Source of the DNA: Candidatus Ventrousia excrementavium
Lineage (GTDB): Bacteria > Bacillota > Clostridia > Oscillospirales > Butyricicoccaceae
NCBI GenBank assembly: GCA_018714845.1
Contig: DVMR01000042.1
Location: 1 to 45,251, forward strand
Reading direction: 5' to 3'
DNA: 45,251 nt
Translations under genes and position numbers: made by a program
The notes under the pieces: model-generated
Told to the model about the DNA's origin: nothing
Database searches by the model: none
Seen by the model: the letters and a program-made list of their open reading frames with translations, nothing else
Part shown: positions 14,536-23,177 of the stretch, piece after piece
How positions within the stretch are numbered: the stretch's first letter is position 1
How the letters are laid out: every line of letters starts with the position of its first letter

Positions 14536-15926
14536 AGTTCAAGTCCTCCTTTCAGGGTAGGCGGCACGGCCGCCGATGAAATCACTTGGATGTAAGTATC
14601 TTCATTATAACCCATTTTGCACAAATATTCAATGCAAAACTTTGTCAAAGTCTCTCCCTGAACAACAACAGCCACGCCGGGTGGGTACGGAGCGAGGTTT
14701 TCGCCTGCAACAGCACCGACGCATTCACACAACGGACGGCGCTCTTTGGGTGCTGTCAGCGCCTGACGCGGCGACAGCGGAGCAGGGGGCAGGGGCGGCA
14801 GACAGAGCGGCGGCTGCAAAACACCGGAAGCTGTATGACAGGCAAGCGAATGCAGCGCATTTTCCAGCCGGGACCAGTCGTCGCGGGTATCCTGTGGAGT
14901 GAGAATGAATACCACGCGCCCGCTGTCCTGCATTTCGGGTTCAATCCCCATTGCAAAAAGATACTTTGCGGCGTCAAATCCGCTGAGGCCGGCAATGTCA
15001 GTGCGCACAGTCAGCCGGCAGGGATCGCCGCCGTGCAGACAGGAGAAAGGCGTTTGCAGTTCAATGCGCCGGCGCAGCTCAAGCGCACGCTCAGCCGTGC
15101 TCTGCCACAATCCGTTTCCACGCTCCATGCAGGCGCGCGCCCAGTCAAGCGAAGCCATGACGGCGTACGAAGGGGATGTTGTGCCAAACAGCGCTGTCGC
15201 GGCACGCAGCGCACGGCACTGCATATTATCCAGTCCGCGAAAAAGCAGATAAGCACCCTGTCCCAGTGCACACAGGGTCTTGTGCGCAGAAAAAATGATA
15301 GCGTCAGCGCCCTCAAGCGCAGGGTCCGCACAGCCGCAGGCGCGCAGGTGAGCGCCGTGCGCGCTGTCCACAATCAAAGCCGCGCCGCAGGCATGGGCAG
15401 CATCAGCCAGGGCAGCAATGTTGAGACAGTGGCCGTAATAGGTCGGACTGGTGACTACCGCAGCTGAAGCGCCGCTGCGGCGCAGCTGACAGGTCAGCTC
15501 ATCAGGTGAAATGTCACCGGTCACACCGGTTGCAGGCGAAAAGTCCGGGCAGACATAACAGGGGTGCAGGTCAAGCAGCGCACAGCCGTCGATTACGCTT
15601 TTGTGACAGTTGCGGTCGAGCACAACACTGCCGCCGGACGGACAGTAGAACTGAAGCGCAGCTTTGATGCCCTGTGTTGCGCCGCAAGTGAGAAAAAAGC
15701 AGCCGTCCATTCCGTACCAGCGGGCAACTTCTTCTTCGGCGCGAGCAATGGGACCGTCGCTGTCGTAAAGATTGCCGGTGAGCGGCAGCTCGGTATAATC
15801 GATGGGAAAGACCGAATCAAACAAGCTGCCACAGGGGTGCCCCTTGTGCCCGGGCATGTGAAAGCGTGAAACACCCGGACGTGCGGCCAGCGCGGTCAGA
15901 GAGCTGAGCAGCGGAGCTTCAGACAT
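14532..15926 (-). CDS. Orn/Lys/Arg decarboxylase (YaaO-like)
   Basis: 464 residues, the short form of fold-type I basic amino acid decarboxylases. N-terminal FHMPGHKG, a GATQGIKAA segment, cofactor motif DSAHGAHL, and the PLP lysine K216 in SAHKTL are all present. It decarboxylates arginine, lysine or ornithine to a polyamine precursor; Bacillus SpeA is the arginine enzyme but the YaaO paralogue has no fixed substrate. The start is the ATG complement of 15924-15926, 8 nt inside the upstream racemase-like gene. A longer frame from 15995 lies fully in that gene and lacks homology. Followed by coupled darA. Confidence 0.88.
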   Translation of the reverse strand: MSEAPLLSSLTALAARPGVSRFHMPGHKGHPCGSLFDSVFPIDYTELPLTGNLYDSDGPIARAEEEVARWYGMDGCFFLTCGATQGIKAALQFYCPSGGSVVLDRNCHKSVIDGCALLDLHPCYVCPDFSPATGVTGDISPDELTCQLRRSGASAAVVTSPTYYGHCLNIAALADAAHACGAALIVDSAHGAHLRACGCADPALEGADAIIFSAHKTLCALGQGAYLLFRGLDNMQCRALRAATALFGTTSPSYAVMASLDWARACMERGNGLWQSTAERALELRRRIELQTPFSCLHGGDPCRLTVRTDIAGLSGFDAAKYLFAMGIEPEMQDSGRVVFILTPQDTRDDWSRLENALHSLACHTASGVLQPPLCLPPLPPAPLSPRQALTAPKERRPLCECVGAVAGENLAPYPPGVAVVVQGETLTKFCIEYLCKMGYNEDTYIQVISSAAVPPTLKGGLEL

Positions 15927-17013
15927 AACGGCGCTCGACACTTTCCGGCACGAACATGGGCGAAACGTCAAAGGATGCGATGTCACCGGGAGCACAGTCG
16001 ATATCCGTCACATCAGCAATGGTGTGATTGACGCCGACATGTCCCAGCACGCGGGCGCGCTTGCCGTTGATAAGCACATAAAAACGCTTGCCGGTCAAAA
16101 AGGATTTAAAGCCGCTCAGCGCATAGCGCACGCAGTCGCCGAACCGGAAGGAATCCCGCGCCTTTTCCAGCATATAACCATCTGCCGTGCCGACCGGAAT
16201 GATGGCGATTTTGGTCGGCTTTTTGGTGGTGTAGGCAGAGCCGTAACCAATGGTATGCCCTTTGGTCAGCCAGCGGACCTCGGCAACCGAGCTTTGCAGG
16301 CGGCCGGTCTTTTGCAGGCCGTAATCACCGCGGCAGGTCATTCGGCCGCCGATGGATGAGCCGGGGCGAACGGCGTCGAGCGCCGGCAGATTGCAATAAA
16401 AGAGACCGGCCGAGTTGGCGGCATGCAGCATTCCCGGCTCCAGTCCGGCCTGGCGGACTTTGGCCGCAACGTCGAGCAGCACGTTGCACTGTTCAAGGGT
16501 TTTCTTGCGGCTGCGGAAGGCACAAGGGAAATGCGTGTACATGCCGGTGACATTCAAGTTGGTCATAAAGCGATAAACGGACAGAATACGTTCAAGCTCA
16601 GACGGCTCAAAACCATAGCGGCCCATGCCCGTATCAACCTTGATATGCACATCGCACGAGACGCCGTCTTTTTCGGCCAGCCCGTTTAGGGCCACGGCGG
16701 CGTCGTAAGAGCCGATGGTGGCGGTGGCGCAGGCCGTCAGGATCTGCTTGATGTCCTCGGCGCATGAGGTCGAGCGCAGAATGAGAATTTCCTCTTCGTT
16801 AAAGCCCCAGTCGCGCAGACGGACAGCATCCTGCGGTTCGGTGACAGCAAAGCGGCGAATCCCCTGCTCGCGCAAAAGCTCAGCCATCTGCCGCAGGTCG
16901 AGACCGTAGGCGTTGGCCTTGAGCACCGCAATCACAGGCACACCGCCGGATTTTTCACGGATCTTGTCCAAATTGTTGATGATCTTGTCCTTTTCGACGA
17001 TCAAAACCTTCAT
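15919..17013 (-). CDS. Alanine racemase-like PLP protein with altered active-site motifs
   Basis: 364 residues, fold-type III PLP racemase (TIM barrel plus beta domain). PLP lysine K32 in LKANAYG, the Arg in IKVDTGMGRYG, and the Tyr in IGYGSAY are kept. Other consensus sites differ: the usual GYADGY reads GTADGY, and the usual SMDQT of the substrate site reads GVNHT, so the canonical Met-Asp pair is replaced by Val-Asn. The GHG after KANAYG is also lost. It may racemise an amino acid other than alanine, or have lost activity. It lies 18 nt after the FemX-like gene and overlaps the decarboxylase by 8 nt. A ribosome site AAAGGCGGGGA precedes the ATG. Confidence 0.8.
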   Translation of the reverse strand: MKVLIVEKDKIINNLDKIREKSGGVPVIAVLKANAYGLDLRQMAELLREQGIRRFAVTEPQDAVRLRDWGFNEEEILILRSTSCAEDIKQILTACATATIGSYDAAVALNGLAEKDGVSCDVHIKVDTGMGRYGFEPSELERILSVYRFMTNLNVTGMYTHFPCAFRSRKKTLEQCNVLLDVAAKVRQAGLEPGMLHAANSAGLFYCNLPALDAVRPGSSIGGRMTCRGDYGLQKTGRLQSSVAEVRWLTKGHTIGYGSAYTTKKPTKIAIIPVGTADGYMLEKARDSFRFGDCVRYALSGFKSFLTGKRFYVLINGKRARVLGHVGVNHTIADVTDIDCAPGDIASFDVSPMFVPESVERRYV

Positions 17014-17031
17014 ATCAAATCCCCGCCTTTG

Positions 17032-18132
17032 CTATTTGTCGGCGTTTTCCGCTTTCTTTTCTGTTGCAGGCGTATGAGTGTGACCGCGGCGCACGGCCAA
17101 ATTGTGGCGCAAAGCGCGCAGCTTGCTGATGCCGGTGTTGGCGGCATAATTGATGATCGGATGGTAAATCATTTCAAACTCACCGCAGAATTCAACCAGC
17201 TCGCCGGAAAAACCTTTTTTGAATAAATAGAGCCCGTAGAGCGGATTTTCTGGCGTCAAGTCGCCGGAAACACCGCGGAAATCATAAATATCGCATTTTG
17301 TCTCAAGCGCCCAACGAATCATCTCCCACTGCAGCTGGTAGTTGGGCATGACATTGCGGTACTGGTTGGAAGATGCGCCATACAGGTACCAGACTTTGTT
17401 GCCGTAATGAATGGCAATCGTACCGGCAATGGGCTTATCCTGCCAGAACGCCATATACAACCGGGCGTGCTCGCCCAATGCGTCGAGCATTTTTTCAAAG
17501 TAGGAGAGCGGGCGGACGATAAAGCCGTCGCGCGCACCGGTCTCTTGCATGATAGCAGAAAAGGCGGGCAGCATTTCTTTGCCGCACAGCCGGACCTCGA
17601 CGCCCTTGCGGATAGACAGACGCAGATTGTAACGTGTTTTTTGATGGAAAGCGGCGAGCAGTTCATCTTCGGTCTTGTCCTTAACATCGAGGCGGAATAC
17701 ATAGTTGGGTTGAACACCGTCAAAATTTTTGCTGCCCGGATGATGCACATACCCCAGTTTTTTCATGATTTCAATAAATTGGGTGTCGTCGCTTTTGACG
17801 TCAGGGTCAAGCTTTAATGCGTAGGCGTGGTGCTTTTTGGCGATGGCCGCCGCACCGCGGGTCAGTTCGGCCAGCGCGTCTTCATCGTGAACGTCGCACA
17901 CCGGTCCGCGCGCGGCATACATTAGGGTGTAGGGCAGACCCGGCATTTTGCGGATGAGCACGGAAAGCCCTGCCTTGACGGCGTTGTCCGGACCACGCAC
18001 AATGACGGCTTCCCACGTCCAGCTGTCTTTGACGTCGGCCCACAGCCGGGACTGTAAAAAGTGCCCCTTGGGGCAGCTTTGACAAAACTCTTCGTATTCG
18101 TGCAGATTTTCTTTGGTGACCAGCTCAAACAT
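17032..18132 (-). CDS. FemABX-type peptidyltransferase (peptidoglycan bridge or aminoacyl transfer)
   Basis: 366 residues with the twin GNAT-like Fem fold. FLQSRLWADVK near residue 25, a KLDPD segment, a Fem-type NYVFRLD... K-x-RYNLR region in the centre, and the C-terminal DFRGVSGDLTPENPLYGLY signature are diagnostic. Such enzymes use aminoacyl-tRNA to add amino acids to the stem peptide of lipid II, forming inter-peptide bridges. The amino acid used cannot be predicted. The C-terminal 30 residues are a charged tail. GGAGG precedes the ATG. Flanked by the HAD gene (17 nt) and the racemase-like gene (18 nt), which makes a cell-wall role for the group likely. Confidence 0.88.
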   Translation of the reverse strand: MFELVTKENLHEYEEFCQSCPKGHFLQSRLWADVKDSWTWEAVIVRGPDNAVKAGLSVLIRKMPGLPYTLMYAARGPVCDVHDEDALAELTRGAAAIAKKHHAYALKLDPDVKSDDTQFIEIMKKLGYVHHPGSKNFDGVQPNYVFRLDVKDKTEDELLAAFHQKTRYNLRLSIRKGVEVRLCGKEMLPAFSAIMQETGARDGFIVRPLSYFEKMLDALGEHARLYMAFWQDKPIAGTIAIHYGNKVWYLYGASSNQYRNVMPNYQLQWEMIRWALETKCDIYDFRGVSGDLTPENPLYGLYLFKKGFSGELVEFCGEFEMIYHPIINYAANTGISKLRALRHNLAVRRGHTHTPATEKKAENADK

Positions 18133-18149
18133 TGATGTCCTCCATTTAT

Positions 18150-18938
18150 CTAAAAAAAGCGTTCAATAACTTCCAGTACGCCATGGGAATTGGCGTTGCG
18201 GCAAACATAGCCGCACTGCTCCTTGACTGAAGCCAGGCCATTGTGCATACAACAGCCAACCCCGGCCCAGCACAGCATCTCAGTGTCGTTGTCTGAATCG
18301 CCGCATGCGACGGCGTCATCCGGCGTCAACCCCAGACTACGGCACAGACGGTCGAGCGAGCGGGCTTTTGTGACGTCTTTATCCATCATTTCAAGCAGCC
18401 TGGGACTGGACGCCGCGAGATGCAGCTGCTCTCCCAGGCGGCTTTGAAGCGCGGCACGGCGACGGGCGATTTCGTCCGGCTCATCCCGGGTCATCAGTTT
18501 TGGCGTAGGACCCAGGGATGCGTACCGCAGGTCGCCGACCTCGACGCAGGGCGCGTTTTGAAAATCCGGGTCTGCCTCGGTATGGCGGCTCTTTTCTGCA
18601 ACAACGATTTTATCGTTGTTGTAAAGCTGCAGGTACCAGCCACCCGCGGAGGCCAGTTCGATGACACTACGCATCAGATCAAGGGGCACGGGAAATGAGT
18701 AAAGCGGTTCGCTTGCAGCCGCAGCGCGGACAACAGCACCGTTGTACACGACAAGGGGAGCGGTTAGCCCGATTAGATCTGCGTATTTTTTCGCGGACGG
18801 AAACATGCGCCCAGTGGCCAGCGTAACGACCACACCGCGGCTGATGAGCTCGCGCAGCGCGCTGATGACGGGCTGCGGTATGGTCAGATCCGGCATGAGC
18901 AGTGTCCCATCCAAATCAAGACACAGCATTTTGGGCAT
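18150..18938 (-). CDS. Cof-type HAD-IIB hydrolase
   Basis: 262 residues. N-terminal catalytic motif LDLDGTLL with D7 and D9, Thr/Ser motif in TLATGRM, and GDSDND near the C-terminus; the C2-type cap lies between. These phosphatases act on sugar phosphates, FMN or other small phosphates, with overlapping specificities. The start is the ATG complement of 18936-18938, placed 5 nt after AGGAGGCC; a longer frame to 18992 overlaps the upstream gene and lacks homology. It precedes the FemX-like gene. Confidence 0.85.
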   Translation of the reverse strand: MPKMLCLDLDGTLLMPDLTIPQPVISALRELISRGVVVTLATGRMFPSAKKYADLIGLTAPLVVYNGAVVRAAAASEPLYSFPVPLDLMRSVIELASAGGWYLQLYNNDKIVVAEKSRHTEADPDFQNAPCVEVGDLRYASLGPTPKLMTRDEPDEIARRRAALQSRLGEQLHLAASSPRLLEMMDKDVTKARSLDRLCRSLGLTPDDAVACGDSDNDTEMLCWAGVGCCMHNGLASVKEQCGYVCRNANSHGVLEVIERFF

Positions 18939-18964
18939 AAAAGGCCTCCTGAGAGTGGATAGAA

Positions 18965-19540
18965 TCAAATCAGGTGTGTAATCCAGTCCCAATGGACATA
19001 AATCAGTGACAGTCCCAAAAGAATGTAGACACAGCCGTTGAAAAGAGAAAACAGTCCGGCCGTATGGATGTAGTGCTTTTGTTCCGGGTGTATGGCATGA
19101 TTGTCAAAGCAGAAAAAACGGTTAATGCGGGGGCCATAGTTTTTCCAGAACGTTTCTCCTTCGTACATGGAGAAAGCCGGGGCGTTCTGATCATCGGGGA
19201 GACCCTGGTCGCGATCTGCCAGATAGCACCCGATGCGGCGGGCAAGAGACCAGTGTGTCTTGAAGACAGAGTTCCAGCGACGGGTCAGGCATGAGCAGAC
19301 CGTATTGAGAACAAAAAGCAGAAGGATGATGATAGTAGAGAAAAAGTCATTGCCTACCTCGCTGGCCACAGCCAGCATTCCACCAACCAATGCTGCAAAG
19401 AGAGTCACAAACATCATGCGCTCATTTTCTGCATGGCGGGCCTGATTGAGATTCTCATTCATCATCGCAAGCAAAAAGGTTTCGCTGAGAAGCTCTGCTG
19501 AAAGCTCGCGGGGAAGAGTAGGCGTTGTCTGCTGAGACAT
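18965..19540 (-). CDS. Unrecognised membrane protein with three predicted membrane segments
   Basis: 191 residues, family not identified. A soluble helical N-terminus contains NENLNQARHAENERM. Two membrane segments follow (about 44-62 and 68-87), then a long soluble loop with many aromatic residues (ETFWKNYGPRINRFF), and a third membrane segment near 163-183. The layout loosely recalls SLATT-type or other small effector proteins of membrane systems, but I see no known motif. The ATG follows GAGGGAAAG. First gene of the minus operon, with its own promoter 25 nt upstream. Confidence 0.55.
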   Translation of the reverse strand: MSQQTTPTLPRELSAELLSETFLLAMMNENLNQARHAENERMMFVTLFAALVGGMLAVASEVGNDFFSTIIILLLFVLNTVCSCLTRRWNSVFKTHWSLARRIGCYLADRDQGLPDDQNAPAFSMYEGETFWKNYGPRINRFFCFDNHAIHPEQKHYIHTAGLFSLFNGCVYILLGLSLIYVHWDWITHLI

Positions 19541-19560
19541 AGCTTTCCCTCTTTCTCTTT

Positions 19561-19588
19561 ATTTTATCTTTCTTTTCCTATTTTACAA
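19561..19588 (-). promoter_or_regulatory. Sigma-A-type promoter of the 18.9-19.5 kb operon
   Basis: On the minus strand TTGTAA (complement of 19583-19588), 16-bp spacer, TAAAAT (complement of 19561-19566). The transcription start would fall about 12 nt before the start codon region, just upstream of GAGGG. It drives the eight-gene minus-strand run ending in ricT. Confidence 0.5.
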
Positions 19589-19621
19589 CATTTTGCACAG
19601 GAATACCACAGGTAATAGCAG

Positions 19622-19657
19622 AAAAATAAAAAAGACAGCCGCCTGCTGACGGCTGCC
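19622..19657 (-). terminator. Intrinsic terminator of gap
   Basis: 8-bp stem with one wobble pair (arms 19634-19641 and 19650-19657), 8-nt loop, followed on the minus strand by a run reading TTTTTTATTTTTC. It starts 11 nt after the gap stop codon. Confidence 0.75.
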
Positions 19658-19667
19658 CTTTTGAAAG

Positions 19668-20693
<1,026 letters not shown>

Positions 20694-20763
20694 TTAACAT
20701 CCTCCAAAGCTTGTTTGTTTTTCCGCATATTCCCTTGCGCAAGTTTGATAATCTCTCGAAATC

Positions 20764-20792
20764 ATTATACACTAACTGACGGGAACGAACAA
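20764..20792 (-). promoter_or_regulatory. Sigma-A-type promoter of gap
   Basis: On the minus strand TTGTTC (complement of 20787-20792), 17-bp spacer, TATAAT (complement of 20764-20769). Leader about 65 nt to the GGAGG-preceded ATG. Confidence 0.65.
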
Positions 20793-20831
20793 GCCATTTA
20801 TAACAAAATATGCCGGGGGCACAAAAATAAT

Positions 20832-20860
20832 TTGTAATGGGAGCAAAAATAGGTTATGAT
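20832..20860 (+). promoter_or_regulatory. Sigma-A-type promoter of the histidine-kinase-like gene
   Basis: TTGTAA (20832-20837), 17-bp spacer, TATGAT (20855-20860). Divergent from the gap promoter, about 40 bp apart. Confidence 0.6.
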
Positions 20861-20909
20861 AGAGGCAAGGACTCGAACTAGCAGGAAAACTGTCGAATGA
20901 GGTGAGCGG

Positions 20910-22070
20910 ATGAGCGCCGGACAGACGTCGTTACTGACGCTGGGGAAAGCATATGATCTTTTGCGCGGCGGTGAAGATTTTTATTTTTTGTGCTCGGCCT
21001 CTGGGCGGGTGCTTTTGACAACAGGCAGTCTGAAGCTGTTTCTGGAAGAAGATCTGACAGGCAGGAACCTCAACGATTTTCTGCCCGACACGTTGGCTGC
21101 CAACATCATCGCCGCGTCTTTTCATAATGAATCTTACGATTTTCGGTGCGAGCTGTTTGGCAAGCACTTCCGTGGTGTGACTGAGCCGAATGATGAGTTC
21201 ATGGTCATTGCGCTTTTTCCCGTCAGCGAGGACGGCAAGGCGTTTATCCGAAAAAATTCGGCACAGTTTATCAGCCGCGAAATATCTGATCAGCTCAGCA
21301 TGATGTCGGCCTCGCTCGACCTGCTGAGCAGAAATGTCGAGCTCAGCGCCAAGGGGCAGCCGCTGAGTGCTGACGATGTGCAGAAAAAAATCAAAATGCC
21401 CATTTCTGTTATCAACCAAAGCATCATGCGTCTAATGCGCCTGTCGCGCAATATGCTCGATTGTGCGCTTTATGAAAACGGTGTTTTGCCGCTGCACCTG
21501 TCTGAGGGAGACATGGGCGCCTTTTGCCGCGATCTGGCCCGCAGACTGGATATTGTCGGCAGGAAGGCGCAGCTGGATATTCAATGGGTCATTCCTGACG
21601 AGCCCATTGTCTGCGTATTTGACGAGGAAAAGGTCGAGCGCATGGTGCTCAACCTGATTTCCAATGCCATCCGGTCGGGTCGCGGAGCGCCGATTGTCGT
21701 CGAGCTGAGTGAGCGGGACAGTCAGGTCGTGATTACCGTCACCGACCACGGCGGCGGCATTGCCAGCGAGACCATGAGCACGGCCATGAACAAGCATGCG
21801 CTGGCGCCCGCAGACCAGACCAGCACGGCGGGCGGCGCAGGTTTCGGGCTGGCGCTGCTGCGCGGTTTTGCGGCGCGCCACGGCGGGACCTTTATCATGA
21901 GCAGCAACGCTGACGGTACGTCAGCCCGCATATCGCTGCCTAAAAACCTTGATAAAGAGCGCATGGCCTTTAACGCTGTCCGGCCTGACTACGCTGGGGG
22001 CTTTGACCATATTCTGCTGGAGCTTTCCACGGTGCTGGGCAGTGAGTTTTACCAGAAAAAGGCCGAGTAG
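20910..22070 (+). CDS. Histidine-kinase-like ATPase lacking the phospho-acceptor histidine
   Basis: 386 residues, no membrane segment. The N-terminal ~110 residues look like a PAS-type sensor. The central helix (about 118-140) aligns with a DHp region, but the expected SHELRTPL reads SREISDQL: Arg123 (codon CGC) replaces the phospho-acceptor His. The C-terminal ATPase domain is intact, with N-box LNLISNAIRSG, G1 box DHGGGI, and G2 box GGAGFGLAL. A C-terminal extension of ~40 residues follows. It can probably bind ATP but cannot trans-phosphorylate by the usual route. No response regulator is adjacent. GAGGTGAG precedes the ATG. Terminated by a 16-bp hairpin. Confidence 0.75.
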   Translation: MSAGQTSLLTLGKAYDLLRGGEDFYFLCSASGRVLLTTGSLKLFLEEDLTGRNLNDFLPDTLAANIIAASFHNESYDFRCELFGKHFRGVTEPNDEFMVIALFPVSEDGKAFIRKNSAQFISREISDQLSMMSASLDLLSRNVELSAKGQPLSADDVQKKIKMPISVINQSIMRLMRLSRNMLDCALYENGVLPLHLSEGDMGAFCRDLARRLDIVGRKAQLDIQWVIPDEPIVCVFDEEKVERMVLNLISNAIRSGRGAPIVVELSERDSQVVITVTDHGGGIASETMSTAMNKHALAPADQTSTAGGAGFGLALLRGFAARHGGTFIMSSNADGTSARISLPKNLDKERMAFNAVRPDYAGGFDHILLELSTVLGSEFYQKKAE

Positions 22071-22134
22071 TGCTTTGCAGCGCTGCCGGTCCTGACGGGG
22101 ATTTTGAAGTGCTGATAAATATGCGGTAGGGAAA

Positions 22135-22175
22135 AAACAGTGCAGGGGCGTACAGTGTGCGCCCCTGCACTGTTT
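22135..22175. terminator. Bidirectional terminator after the kinase-like gene
   Basis: 16-bp perfect inverted repeat (22135-22150 and 22160-22175), 9-nt loop, with A-rich left and T-rich right flanks. It lies between convergent genes and can terminate both. Confidence 0.8.
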
Positions 22176-22189
22176 ATTGTGGGTCTGTG

Positions 22190-23011
22190 CTATTCGGCTT
22201 TGATATAAAAAGAATAACAGGCCGTGCCGCCATATCCGCTGACCACGTCCCATTGGGCCTGCACTTCATAGATATAGCCGCCGGGCTTAAGTTCGATTTC
22301 ATTACCGTAGACGGTAACCGATTTGCTGTCGGCGGATAAATCGCCCCAGTGCTCATCACTCCAGCAGCGGATACTCAAAATCGCATCAGGCTCTTTGGGA
22401 AACTGGAGCAGGGCTGTGGTCTGCGAAGTGTCGAGCCGGACGAGCTCATCTTTTTGCTCCAGCGGGTGCGGGCTTTCTGACAACAGGCTCACCGTATTGC
22501 CGGCAGAATCTGTTTGCTGCCACTGGTAGCGGCCCAATAGTGCGCCGCAGGCCGTATTGTCACTGACAACGGTCAAAGTTGGCGGTTCTTTTAAAAGAAT
22601 GACCGCGTCTTCGGCATTTAGCAGCCTGTTTGCATAATTGCTTAACGCTTCACAAGGCTCATAGCTGGTCCTGTAGCCGACGCCGTTAAGGATGAAAAAC
22701 GGCTGATAGGCGGCAGCTTCTATTTGTGTGCCATCCTGCATGGTCAGGGTAAAGGTGACGCCCTGCCCATCATATTCGGTGTAGGATGAGTCCTCGCGGT
22801 AAATGACAATGTCCTTGAGATACTCTGCCAGCTCCTCGGTATCTGTGATCTGGACCGTTTTATCCGGGGGAATCAGATGCACATCGGCTGACGCGATTTC
22901 TGCGGCATCCAGGTCTTTAAATGGTCTGTCACCGGCAGTAAGCAGGAAGACAGCGGCACAGGCCAGCAGCACACAGACGGACAGGACAGTCAGCGCTTTT
23001 GTCTTTTTCAT
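22190..23011 (-). CDS. Membrane-anchored extracytoplasmic protein, DUF5301-like
   Basis: 273 residues. An N-terminal hydrophobic segment (about 5-27) contains a Cys but is followed by more hydrophobic residues, so it is a signal-anchor rather than a clear lipobox. The ectodomain begins with FKDLDAAEIASADVHLIPP and contains FFILNGVGYRTSYEPCEAL. From memory this resembles the small extracytoplasmic domain called DUF5301, often fused to the C-terminus of clostridial BlaR1/M56 peptidases; here it stands alone. Function unknown. The start at 23011 is supported by AGGAGG 9 nt upstream; a frame to 23230 is longer but lacks such support. Confidence 0.6.
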   Translation of the reverse strand: MKKTKALTVLSVCVLLACAAVFLLTAGDRPFKDLDAAEIASADVHLIPPDKTVQITDTEELAEYLKDIVIYREDSSYTEYDGQGVTFTLTMQDGTQIEAAAYQPFFILNGVGYRTSYEPCEALSNYANRLLNAEDAVILLKEPPTLTVVSDNTACGALLGRYQWQQTDSAGNTVSLLSESPHPLEQKDELVRLDTSQTTALLQFPKEPDAILSIRCWSDEHWGDLSADSKSVTVYGNEIELKPGGYIYEVQAQWDVVSGYGGTACYSFYIKAE

Positions 23012-23071
23012 GCGATTGGCCTCCTGAGATGTGGATTTACTATGGTAGACGTAAAAAAACGCTGAATGTTT

Positions 23072-23112
23072 CTTATGGAAAAGCCCCAACCGGCGAAATA
23101 GCCGGCTGGGGC
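23072..23112 (-). terminator. Intrinsic terminator of the GT4-CsaB gene
   Basis: 12-bp stem with one wobble (23083-23094 and 23101-23112), 6-nt loop, followed on the minus strand by TTTTCC. It lies 66 nt after the stop codon. Confidence 0.75.
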
Positions 23113-23177
23113 CTTTGGTTAAAGGATAGATAAATGATGTGGGGCACCTGTTGCAGAATGTCAGGCTGACCGTGTGT

